DNA from: Nitrospira sp.
GTDB taxonomy: Bacteria; Nitrospirota; Nitrospiria; Nitrospirales; Nitrospiraceae
Length of the DNA: 40,983 bases
Reading direction: 5' to 3'
NCBI GenBank assembly: GCA_020853775.1
Contig: JADYYH010000041.1
Location: 1-40,983, forward strand
The position numbers were made by a program, and so were the translations under genes. The notes under the pieces were generated by a model that was given only the letters and a program-made list of their open reading frames with translations, was not told where the DNA came from and searched no databases. Numbering within the stretch: the first letter of the stretch is position 1; every line of letters begins with the position of its first letter. Shown here piece after piece: positions 8,795 to 15,568 of this stretch.

Positions 8795-9964
8795 CTATCC
8801 GACGTGGCGCAAATCATAGGCGACGTGTCGGCGCAGCACGGCTCCGATGGGAATCGCCGATGCGCAGACGGCGATTCCGAGCGTGACAGAGGCGCTCAAG
8901 AGGACTGTGCTGGGGTATAAATTCATATGCTGAAAAAAGTTTCCCAGCTTGGCTCCGACCATTTCGGCATAGAGGGCGTTGGCCGGGATCGTGAGGGCGA
9001 TGCCGAGCAACGATCCGAGCCCCGCGATCAGCAGCGCTTCACCCGTCACCAGCGCGGCGAGGTGGGAGGGCCGGAATCCCAGGGTGCGTAACACCGCCAG
9101 TTCTTTGGTCCGTTCGCGAACAGCCATCACGAGCGTGTTGGCGAGGACCAGGAGCGTGATCCCGTTCAGCGCGATCGCCAGCACTTTCAACGCGCTGATA
9201 ATGGCGCCGGACATAGCGACAAAGCCCATTTGGAAGGCCTGTTCGGTTTCGGTCCTGGTTTCTGCCATCGAATTGGCAAACTCGGCGTCGATCGCGGCCG
9301 ACAGTGTGCCCGCGCGCACGGGATCAGCCAGGCGAACGACATACCACCCAACCGTACCGGCCCGATCCGGATCGATCAGCTGGCGTCGTTCGTTCATATA
9401 ATCCCACCGCAGCAGCATCCAGGTTTCATCTGTCGTCGACGTGGCCCCTTGATAGATTCCCCGGACGACGAATTCCCAATCTCCCGGGTAGAGCGTACCT
9501 TTGAGCGCGATCACGTCGCCCACTTTCCAGCCGTAGAGCGTGGCCAGGCGGCGGCCGATCAGGCATCCCCGACGATCGCTGAGAAACGCCTGCCGTTCGT
9601 CCTCGCGCACCGAGAGTTCCGCGTGAAGATCCAGAAAAGAGGCCGGTTCTACGGCGAACTGCGGGAAGAATCCTTTGGCGTCCCGGTAGACCCCGCCGAA
9701 CCAATTGGCATAGGTAATGCCGGTGACCCCGTCGAGACCGGCAATACGGTCCCGGTAGGCGAGCGGCAGGTGGATGGAGAGCGAGGCGGCGTGGCGGGTG
9801 ATCAGCCTGTTGGGGACTGCCGCTTCGACGCCGGCATACCAGGCGCGGACGGTGGTCACAATGAGATTGAACGCGAGAATGACTGTCGCGATTCCGAGTG
9901 CCGTCATCGTCACACGGAGCAGATGCCGCCGAAGATTACGAACGATCAACGTTCCGATGGTCAT
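8795..9964 (-). CDS. ABC transporter permease, FtsX/MacB type (first of pair)
   Basis: The 389-residue permease has an N-terminal helix (about 19-42), a periplasmic MacB-type domain (about 50-260) and three C-terminal helices. Its loop motif VRERTKELAVLRTLGF is the same coupling element seen in the partner permease. The gene starts four bases after the ATPase stop and ends nine bases before the second permease, so the three are co-translated or nearly so. The two permeases are only distantly similar by eye, so a heterodimer is more likely than a recent duplication. Confidence 0.85.
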   Translation of the reverse strand: MTIGTLIVRNLRRHLLRVTMTALGIATVILAFNLIVTTVRAWYAGVEAAVPNRLITRHAASLSIHLPLAYRDRIAGLDGVTGITYANWFGGVYRDAKGFFPQFAVEPASFLDLHAELSVREDERQAFLSDRRGCLIGRRLATLYGWKVGDVIALKGTLYPGDWEFVVRGIYQGATSTTDETWMLLRWDYMNERRQLIDPDRAGTVGWYVVRLADPVRAGTLSAAIDAEFANSMAETRTETEQAFQMGFVAMSGAIISALKVLAIALNGITLLVLANTLVMAVRERTKELAVLRTLGFRPSHLAALVTGEALLIAGLGSLLGIALTIPANALYAEMVGAKLGNFFQHMNLYPSTVLLSASVTLGIAVCASAIPIGAVLRRHVAYDLRHVG

Positions 9965-9967
9965 GCC

Positions 9968-10642
9968 TCAGCTCACCGTTCCTTTGTCGAAATGAAGGAT
10001 CTCTTGGGCGTAATCGGCGGCGCGCGGATCATGGGTGACCATCAGGATCGTTTTCTTGAGTTCCAGATGCAGCCGCGTGAGTAGGGCCATGACGGCCTCG
10101 GCCGCGCTTCGATCGAGATTGCCCGTCGGTTCGTCCGCCAGGAGAATGGTGGGATCGCTGACGATGGCGCGTGCGATTCCGACGCGTTGTTCCTGGCCTC
10201 CCGAGAGCTGGCGGGGATAATGATGCAGGCGATCGCTCAAGCCGACGAGGCCGAGCGCGGCCTGAACATGCGTGGTGCGCTCTCGTTTGGCCAACGTGCT
10301 GAGCAGCAGAGGCAGCTCCACATTTTCCGCTGCCGTCAGGACGGGAATGAGATTGTAGAACTGAAATACGAAGCCGATGTGCCGCGCCCGCCATCGGGCG
10401 AGCTCTGATTCTCGTTGTTGAGACACCGTCACACCAGCCGCATGGATGGTGCCGCTCGTGGGGCGGTCCAGACCGGCGACCAGATTGAGAATCGTGGTCT
10501 TGCCCGATCCCGAAGGGCCCATGACCGCCAGGAATCGTCCTGCAGGAATCGACAAGTTGAAGTCCCGAAGAATGGGCACCTCCTGGTTTCCACGGAAATA
10601 GGATTTGGTGACGCGGCGAAACTCAATGGCCGGCTGATTCAT
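9968..10642 (-). CDS. ABC transporter ATPase, LolD/MacB type
   Basis: The 224-residue nucleotide-binding protein has all the motifs: Walker A GPSGSGKT, signature [15 protein letters not shown], Walker [13 protein letters not shown], and the H-loop in [12 protein letters not shown]. The DEPTGNLD form is characteristic of the LolD/MacB/FtsE subgroup that drives FtsX-type permeases. It sits between the adaptor (14 bases upstream) and the permease pair (3 bases downstream), completing a MacAB-like exporter with split ATPase and permease chains. It acts on the inner face of the cytoplasmic membrane. Confidence 0.92.
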   Translation of the reverse strand: MNQPAIEFRRVTKSYFRGNQEVPILRDFNLSIPAGRFLAVMGPSGSGKTTILNLVAGLDRPTSGTIHAAGVTVSQQRESELARWRARHIGFVFQFYNLIPVLTAAENVELPLLLSTLAKRERTTHVQAALGLVGLSDRLHHYPRQLSGGQEQRVGIARAIVSDPTILLADEPTGNLDRSAAEAVMALLTRLHLELKKTILMVTHDPRAADYAQEILHFDKGTVS

Positions 10643-10656
10643 CGGTGATACGCCTC

Positions 10657-11898
10657 CTACTGGGTGACACGGGAATGAACTCGATCGCCTGGTGCCAGCG
10701 ACGATGGCGGTGCGAGGATGACCCGATCCGCAGCGGTAAAAGCGCCATGCACCTCACGCTCTCCACCGCGTGTCGCGATCTCTTCTATCGAGATTTCCCG
10801 CACGATGTCTCCGGTGAGTGCATAGGCCACGGGTGTCCCGTTCTTCAGCACCAGCGCGCTTGCCGGAATCAGGAAGCGCGGAGGGGATGTAGTCTGCGGC
10901 CGGGAAGGCTCGTGAAAAGAAATTTTCGCACTCATTTCCGGAAGCACGTGCTCGTCAAGTTCCAGGAATCGAACTTTGGCCAGCACGGTTCCTTTGGACC
11001 GATCGGCCGTCGGCACGATCTGGTGCACGATCGCCGGGTAGTGCTTGCCCTGCATGGCGTCCAGTGTGATATCGGCTGTCTGACCTTGCGAGATCTGCGC
11101 GATCGACGATTCGGAAATGTCCGCTTCAACCGTAAGTGAGGCCATGTCTGTGATCAACACCACGGCGCCCCGTGAGCTGGCGGAGCTGGCCATGGGAGCG
11201 ACGACTTCACCGATCTCGGCAAACTTTTTGAGGACAATGCCGTCGAACGGCGCTCGGATGAGCGTGTTTTCCAGCATCACATCGGCCGCCTGCACGTCGG
11301 CTTCGGCGGCCGTGATGGTCGCCGAAGAAGACCGCACCATGGCTTCCGCCCGTCTGAGGCGATTGGCCGTCATGTCGAATTCGGCTTGCGACACAAACTG
11401 ATTGGGCAGCAAGGCCTTGGCCCGCGCATGGCTCTGCTGGGCATCCCGCAACTCGGCCTGCGCATTGGTCAAGGCCGCTTTGGCCACATCCAAGCGTGCG
11501 CGCACCTGCTGTTGGACGGCTTGGACATCATCTTGCTGAACCCGGGCAATGATCTCTCCGGCTTTGACCCGGCTCCCGACGGCAACCCCCAGATATTCAA
11601 GGCGGCCGGTGCCTTTGGATGCCACCGAGGCTTGCCGCTGCGCGACGACGTATCCACTGGCGCTCAAGAGCGACGACGGCGTGGCGATTCCGACGATCCG
11701 AACGGGAGCAGTGTCAACCTCCGGCAAGGAGGAGAATTCCGGCAGAACCCAATAGAGTCCTGCCAGGCAAACGCTACTGACGATGCTTGCGCCGACCCAT
11801 CTGATCCGGAGCCTTGATGGGGGAGGGGCTTGTGGAGATTCCTCTCGTGGCAAGGTAAGGACAGACACATCCGCATCTCGAATCGGCGGAGTGGTCAT
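10657..11898 (-). CDS. periplasmic adaptor (membrane fusion) subunit, MacA/HlyD type
   Basis: The 413-residue protein has a cytoplasmic N-terminus of about 30 residues, one membrane helix (about 33-52), a split lipoyl domain around an alpha-hairpin (about 105-195, Ala/Gln/Arg-rich heptads), and a beta-barrel and membrane-proximal domain. The conserved second lipoyl half reads NTLIRAPFDGIVLKKFAEIG. It would link the ABC permeases to an outer-membrane channel, but no TolC-type gene is present in the window. Its ATG overlaps the stop of the AraC-type regulator (ATGA), so regulator and pump are translationally coupled. AGGA lies upstream of the ATG. Confidence 0.88.
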   Translation of the reverse strand: MTTPPIRDADVSVLTLPREESPQAPPPSRLRIRWVGASIVSSVCLAGLYWVLPEFSSLPEVDTAPVRIVGIATPSSLLSASGYVVAQRQASVASKGTGRLEYLGVAVGSRVKAGEIIARVQQDDVQAVQQQVRARLDVAKAALTNAQAELRDAQQSHARAKALLPNQFVSQAEFDMTANRLRRAEAMVRSSSATITAAEADVQAADVMLENTLIRAPFDGIVLKKFAEIGEVVAPMASSASSRGAVVLITDMASLTVEADISESSIAQISQGQTADITLDAMQGKHYPAIVHQIVPTADRSKGTVLAKVRFLELDEHVLPEMSAKISFHEPSRPQTTSPPRFLIPASALVLKNGTPVAYALTGDIVREISIEEIATRGGEREVHGAFTAADRVILAPPSSLAPGDRVHSRVTQ

Positions 11899-12473
11899 GA
11901 GGGTTTCCTTGCCGGGACGGGGCGTGGTTTGGGCGTGCGCCGGCCGCGCTGTGATCGAAACTGGATCGGAGATTGGCCGGTCGCTCGTTTAAAGAAATGA
12001 CTGAATGCAAACTGATCGCAAAATCCGATGGCCGTTGCGATTTCAGCGACCCCCTTTTCCGTGGTCTGCAGCAATACGCTGGCGGTTTCAAGGCGGCGAC
12101 GTTTGAGATGCGCAGAGAACGATTCGCCCATCGTGGTGTGGAAGAGGTCAGAGCAATACTTTTCTGAATATCCGAGAAACTGCGCCAACAGTTTGAGCGT
12201 CAAACCCTTATGGAGATTCGCGGTCATAAACTCATGAATGCGCGTTGAAAGAGGTGCCTGAGAAGGGGCGGCGTTCTCGTTTCCAGAATTGAGGACATGT
12301 CCCAGGTTGAACAGGGCGCTGGCCACCGCCAGGAGCTCCCGTTCCGATTTCACTCGGGCCAGTCGATCGGCCCATTGCGGGGCATAGCGGCTCAGTTCTG
12401 CGACGAGCGTGCGAATGCGTCCGGCGAATAGGGGTGATGGTGCCGACTTCGTCATCCGTGAAGGAAATCCCAT
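11895..12473 (-). CDS. AraC-family transcriptional regulator
   Basis: The C-terminal half has the two helix-turn-helix motifs of AraC/XylS regulators: LTLKLLAQFLGYSEKYCSDLF, then GVAEIATAIGFCDQFAFSHFFK followed by TGQSP. The N-terminal part lacks a recognisable cupin arm and is helical. The start is uncertain. The ATG at 12473 has AGG five bases upstream; another ATG is at 12455; the frame stays open to a TTG at 12596 without a ribosome site. An 18-bp perfect palindrome at 12566-12583 would sit upstream of the chosen start, as expected for an operator. The stop overlaps the start of the efflux adaptor, so it probably controls that operon. Confidence 0.8.
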   Translation of the reverse strand: MGFPSRMTKSAPSPLFAGRIRTLVAELSRYAPQWADRLARVKSERELLAVASALFNLGHVLNSGNENAAPSQAPLSTRIHEFMTANLHKGLTLKLLAQFLGYSEKYCSDLFHTTMGESFSAHLKRRRLETASVLLQTTEKGVAEIATAIGFCDQFAFSHFFKRATGQSPIQFRSQRGRRTPKPRPVPARKPS

Positions 12474-12565
12474 TCCATTGCTGCCTGTCAGCGAGATGAC
12501 GCCGACAGGACGAATATAATGAGGCTCTGTGCTATCGGGATCAGGACTCAGGTCCTCTGGTCTTC

Positions 12566-12583
12566 CCACACGAGCTCGTGTGG
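12566..12583. promoter_or_regulatory. 18-bp perfect palindrome before the AraC-type gene
   Basis: CCACACGAGCTCGTGTGG is perfectly self-complementary. It lies 20 bases after the stop of the Com-like gene and about 90 bases before the preferred AraC start. Two readings are possible: an operator for the regulator, or a hairpin between the two genes. No T-run follows on the minus strand, which argues against a normal terminator. Confidence 0.5.
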
Positions 12584-12602
12584 CGTAGTTGAACAAACTT
12601 GA

Positions 12603-12770
12603 CTAAGACATCCGTGGCGTCGTTCCGCGCATCAACTCAATCGGTACGTACGCAAGGCGGCGGCATCGGGCACATTTGATTTTCAAGCTTTTTTGTCCGC
12701 CGGCAATGAGTTGCCCGCATGCGCAGCGAATGTTGCCGGCACGCGGTTGTTGTCGATCCTGTATGTCCAT
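12603..12770 (-). CDS. Com-like zinc-ribbon regulator, copy 1
   Basis: The 55-residue protein has CxC (C16, C18) followed by GQLIA and then KIKCARC (C33, C36), the four-cysteine pattern of the phage Mu Com family, small zinc-binding proteins that in Mu bind mRNA and switch on translation of mom. The start at 12770 was chosen because the zinc ribbon then begins near the N-terminus, as in copy 2 at 17151-17330; the frame is open upstream to an ATG at 12887 that lacks a ribosome site. It lies seven bases before the longest possible AraC frame and heads the export operon. Its target is unknown. Confidence 0.65.
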   Translation of the reverse strand: MDIQDRQQPRAGNIRCACGQLIAGGQKSLKIKCARCRRLAYVPIELMRGTTPRMS

Positions 12771-12823
12771 GTGTGGGCGTTCCTGATCCGAGACTGGAGC
12801 TGCTGCTCCGAAAAAGGTTCCAT

Positions 12824-12846
12824 AAACACTTCCATGGCCAGTGTTT
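12824..12846. repeat. inverted repeat upstream of the Com-like gene
   Basis: Perfect 7-base arms, AAACACT and AGTGTTT, flank a nine-base centre that itself contains CCATGG. It lies 54 bases upstream of the chosen ATG of the Com-like gene, inside the otherwise empty 12771-13036 interval. It is a candidate operator or a leader hairpin. No matching protein is identified. Confidence 0.4.
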
Positions 12847-12965
12847 GACCATGGGCTCTGGACGATGTGTCCGTTGGCCTTGTCCATACTGATCGATGGA
12901 GGATCAGGGGACTCATCGATAAATCAAGAAGGTGGGCGGGGATGCTCCAGGAGGACTGAAAGCCC

Positions 12966-12984
12966 CCGCCCGCGAAGTGGGCGG
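12966..12984 (-). terminator. GC-rich hairpin after the HD-GYP gene
   Basis: CCGCCC and GGGCGG arms with a seven-base loop, followed on the minus strand by GGGGGCTTTC, start about 50 bases past the stop of the HD-GYP-type gene. The T-run is short, so this is a weak intrinsic terminator at best. Apart from this hairpin and the inverted repeat at 12824-12846, I see nothing gene-like between 12771 and 13036. Confidence 0.4.
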
Positions 12985-13036
12985 TCATGGCTCCCACTCT
13001 GCTCCCGGCGCGTAGAGGGCGCCGACTGGTCGTCGA

Positions 13037-13723
13037 TCACACTCCGTTGCCGTCATTGTCGGTTTTCCGATGTTCGAGACAACTCGTCAATGCCGCTACG
13101 ACCGTTGGATCGAATTGGGTGCCGGCAGCTACGCGCAGAATGCGCGAGGCGATGAGGTCGCGCAGGGTGTCGTCGGCAGCTTCGGGGATTCGGATGGCGT
13201 CGTACGTGTCGGCGACCGAGAGAATTCTTGCGCCAAGCGGGATGAAGGGCCCTCTGATGCCATAGGGGTAGCCGGTGCCATCCCAGCGCTCATGGTGATG
13301 CGCGACAAGAATCGCCGCCCCCTGCAAGAACGTATAGGGTTCTAAGAGCGCCGCGCCGATCCGGCAATGATTTTGGACGGCCACGTAGGTGTCCGGCTCT
13401 AGGAATGCCGTGCTGTCCAGGAGGGCGGGCGGCAGCATCAGGAGCCCGACGTCATGCAGATAGGCTGCCAGTGTGAGGTGATGCAGGTCGGCCGACGGCA
13501 AATTGAGTTCTCGTCCGATTGCCTGGGCGATCCTCGCGGTACGCCACCCGTGCCCCGCTTGCCAGGGGAGCGCGCGATCCAGTTCCTTCGTCACCTGGCG
13601 TACCAGGATGCGCTCAACCTCCCGGCAAGATGCCATGGGCAGTTGGAGGCGGTCTATCTTGTCCAATTCCCGTTGAATGGCGAGGACGCCGGGGTGAATG
13701 CGATCGGGACTCTCGATGTGCAT
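13037..13723 (-). CDS. HD-GYP-type phosphohydrolase with altered HD motif
   Basis: The 228-residue protein is a single HD domain of the HD-GYP group, whose members hydrolyse cyclic di-GMP. Visible elements are H58, the HD pair H90-D91, later metal-site histidines around H142-H144, and WDGTGYP ending in the GYP signature at 151-153, then SVADTYDAI. The canonical HDIGK is HDVGL here, so the lysine is lost. There is no receiver or other sensory domain. The start at 13723 has AAAGGA at a good distance; a TTG six codons earlier is less likely. It follows the flavoprotein operon on the same strand but is separated from it by a strong hairpin. Confidence 0.8.
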   Translation of the reverse strand: MHIESPDRIHPGVLAIQRELDKIDRLQLPMASCREVERILVRQVTKELDRALPWQAGHGWRTARIAQAIGRELNLPSADLHHLTLAAYLHDVGLLMLPPALLDSTAFLEPDTYVAVQNHCRIGAALLEPYTFLQGAAILVAHHHERWDGTGYPYGIRGPFIPLGARILSVADTYDAIRIPEAADDTLRDLIASRILRVAAGTQFDPTVVAALTSCLEHRKTDNDGNGV

Positions 13724-13747
13724 GGTGGTGTCCTTTCTCAATAAGCG

Positions 13748-13784
13748 CAGAGCCCAAGATCGTGTCTAACGATCTTGGGCTCTG
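13748..13784 (-). terminator. 16-bp perfect hairpin ending the porin/flavoprotein operon
   Basis: Perfectly complementary 16-base arms (13748-13763 and 13769-13784) surround a five-base loop. It begins 50 bases beyond the stop of the membrane-protein gene at 13834 and ends 24 bases before the HD-GYP start. No long T-run follows, but the stem is very stable. A terminator is the simplest explanation. Confidence 0.6.
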
Positions 13785-13833
13785 GGCTGAATACCTCTGG
13801 CCGCAACGGGATCAATAGGCGTTTTCTAGGCGC

Positions 13834-14352
13834 TCATGACTCTTCCCCTCGTTTCCCGGCCATCAACGGTTGCTTCAAAATCCACATTTCGTAGAGCGGG
13901 ATAGCCATCATCGCGAGAAAGCTGCCCATCATTAGGGTGTCCCCCGCCAGCATGGTGATTACAAAAATAGGCGAGATGTAGCTAATGAGCCAAGGAGATA
14001 TCAAATCCAGCGCTACGCCTCCGAACGAAAGCCATGTCAGCCAAACTTGTGTGGCGTGGCTGGCCTGTGTGAGGTAGAGGACGTGCACAAGGATCATGAA
14101 TACCACTGGCATGGTAAACAAATGAAAGTGCGTGACCTCGGCCAACTCCCGAAATGACATCGGCTCACCGAAAGTCGCATCAGAGCCGCGATAGTGATCA
14201 GCAATTCCTTGTGGACTTAAGCTGGTCATGCTGTGCGCCCAGAAGAAGGAGAAGAGAAAACCTGCCAGCATCAAGAATAAGAACTGTGTGTACAGCAATC
14301 TGATGTGGCGATCCGAGTCACGCAGACGGAATCGAGCATTAAAATTTCGCAT
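13834..14352 (-). CDS. four-helix inner-membrane protein of the flavoprotein operon
   Basis: The 172-residue protein has helices at about 18-42, 74-95, 102-122 and 126-152. Helix 1 ends WAHSM and helix 2 contains THFHLF and ILVHVLY, so histidines lie on both helices near the membrane faces, as would suit haem binding. That is inference, and no CxxCH is present. I do not recognise a named family. It starts 23 bases after the FMN-binding protein gene and closes the operon before a strong hairpin. In known flavinylated systems a membrane electron carrier passes electrons from quinol or NADH to the periplasmic FMN protein; this protein is the candidate here. Confidence 0.7.
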   Translation of the reverse strand: MRNFNARFRLRDSDRHIRLLYTQFLFLMLAGFLFSFFWAHSMTSLSPQGIADHYRGSDATFGEPMSFRELAEVTHFHLFTMPVVFMILVHVLYLTQASHATQVWLTWLSFGGVALDLISPWLISYISPIFVITMLAGDTLMMGSFLAMMAIPLYEMWILKQPLMAGKRGEES

Positions 14353-14375
14353 GCCTCTGCAGTGTCCCGACGGCC

Positions 14376-15062
14376 TTAGTTGCCGAACAGGGTCCCCAAG
14401 ATTCCTCTCTCAGCCTTTTGCACGGCGACCGCGTCGCTTCCTAAGCCAGCCGGTTTCAAGTAGAGCTCGTCCACTAGCACCAGCACGCGTTTGACGCCGG
14501 CACTCATTGAACGGACCGACATGGTGGCCCCGCTGATGTTGATAATGTCTTTGTTGATCCGAATAGGATCTGAGACGCTTTTGCCGTCATATTGGGAGTT
14601 GAACCGCTTTTTCCCCACCTCGCTACCCTTGGCATCGCGAAATACCAGCAGCTCGACGTCCGTACAATTTCCCTTGGCATCGACTCCGACCATATAGGTC
14701 ATTGGCTTATATTTGCCGATGGTGTTGTGGATCATCGCATAACCATCCACCTTGTCTCCAGTCTCGCCGATATAAAGGTCGAACGAATCTTCCGGGAATT
14801 TCCACCCAATGCGTTGTTCGATCAGCTCCTTTTTGTCCTGTGACAGGCGGACCAGTTCTTTCCGCACACGTTGAGATTTCGGAAGGATCGTCTTCACGGC
14901 CTCTTCTTCGGACATGAATTCTTCGTACTTGAAGTCTTCGTCCTTTAAGTACCGGCGCAGTTCATTATCCCAAACTTTCTCCGTTGCCAATGCTGGCAGG
15001 GATGAGGTCATCAGCAGCACGACTGCGGTTAAGGTGCGGTACGCACTCAATGTACTGATCAT
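14376..15062 (-). CDS. periplasmic FMN-binding domain protein (ApbE substrate)
   Basis: The 228-residue protein has a signal peptide (1-26, ending ALA), a helical charged region (about 30-90) and an FMN-binding domain (about 105-200). The covalent-flavin motif is visible: SGAT at 177-180 followed by M-S, with T180 as the expected FMN attachment residue, as in RnfG, NqrC and related extracytoplasmic carriers. ApbE, the enzyme that attaches FMN, is encoded divergently at 17672. The ATG has AAGGAG five bases upstream and overlaps the stop of the lipoprotein gene (ATGA). Likely a one- or two-electron carrier in the envelope; Fur-type control of the operon suggests a link to iron reduction. Confidence 0.85.
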   Translation of the reverse strand: MISTLSAYRTLTAVVLLMTSSLPALATEKVWDNELRRYLKDEDFKYEEFMSEEEAVKTILPKSQRVRKELVRLSQDKKELIEQRIGWKFPEDSFDLYIGETGDKVDGYAMIHNTIGKYKPMTYMVGVDAKGNCTDVELLVFRDAKGSEVGKKRFNSQYDGKSVSDPIRINKDIINISGATMSVRSMSAGVKRVLVLVDELYLKPAGLGSDAVAVQKAERGILGTLFGN

Positions 15063-15505
15063 CCATGCTCCTTCAATTTGGTGTCCAACCGGTTTTGTAT
15101 GTCGGTCATGATCTCAGCCGAAGGTTGGGTGTCGGTCCAGCCGAACAGGCGCGAGCCCCCACGAAATGCCCACCGCTGTCGCTCCTCGATAAAGCCGATT
15201 TTCGTGACGTCGTCCAGGCGTGTGACTACTAGGGAAATCCGCGACCGATCTTTGCTGTCCCCCAAGTCTCGCTGAAGGGCACCAAAGGTCCGTCCCGGCA
15301 TTGGTATTTCAAGCCATGCGGTGTCGATCACGCCTGATGCTTTATCCTGCCGCGTGATTGCGCGATCTTTGACTGCATCTAGCGCGGCTTCCCAGGAATG
15401 GTCGTAACTGCAAACGGCAAATCGTTGCTGCATCCCGCCCAGCGAGGTGCAGGCGGTGAGGAGGGCGACAAGAAGGAAGCTGAGGGGGCGGTAGTGTCGT
15501 GCCAT
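15059..15505 (-). CDS. small lipoprotein of the flavoprotein operon
   Basis: The 148-residue protein has a lipoprotein signal with lipobox LTAC at residues 16-19 (C19 lipidated). The mature part alternates short strands and helices (SWEAALDAVKD, GVIDTAWLEI, SRISLVVTRLDDVTKIGF). This somewhat recalls BamC-type helix-grip domains, but I cannot assign a family. No good ribosome site precedes the ATG at 15505, and a 34-bp perfect palindrome lies 21 bases upstream, so expression may be lower than that of the porin. The stop overlaps the start of the FMN-binding protein gene. Confidence 0.72.
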   Translation of the reverse strand: MARHYRPLSFLLVALLTACTSLGGMQQRFAVCSYDHSWEAALDAVKDRAITRQDKASGVIDTAWLEIPMPGRTFGALQRDLGDSKDRSRISLVVTRLDDVTKIGFIEERQRWAFRGGSRLFGWTDTQPSAEIMTDIQNRLDTKLKEHG

Positions 15506-15526
15506 ATCACATCAGTATGGTGGCGC

Positions 15527-15560
15527 CGTCCAGACCTTCCTGATCAGGAAGGTCTGGACG
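15527..15560 (-). terminator. 34-bp perfect palindrome inside the operon (attenuator or terminator)
   Basis: The whole 34 bases are self-complementary, with CGTCCAGACCTTCC as the left arm and TGATCA as the centre. It lies eight bases after the porin stop and 21 bases before the lipoprotein ATG. No T-run follows. It may protect the 3' end of the porin message or partly stop transcription, so that porin outweighs the downstream products. Confidence 0.6.
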
Positions 15561-15568
15561 GGCGATGG

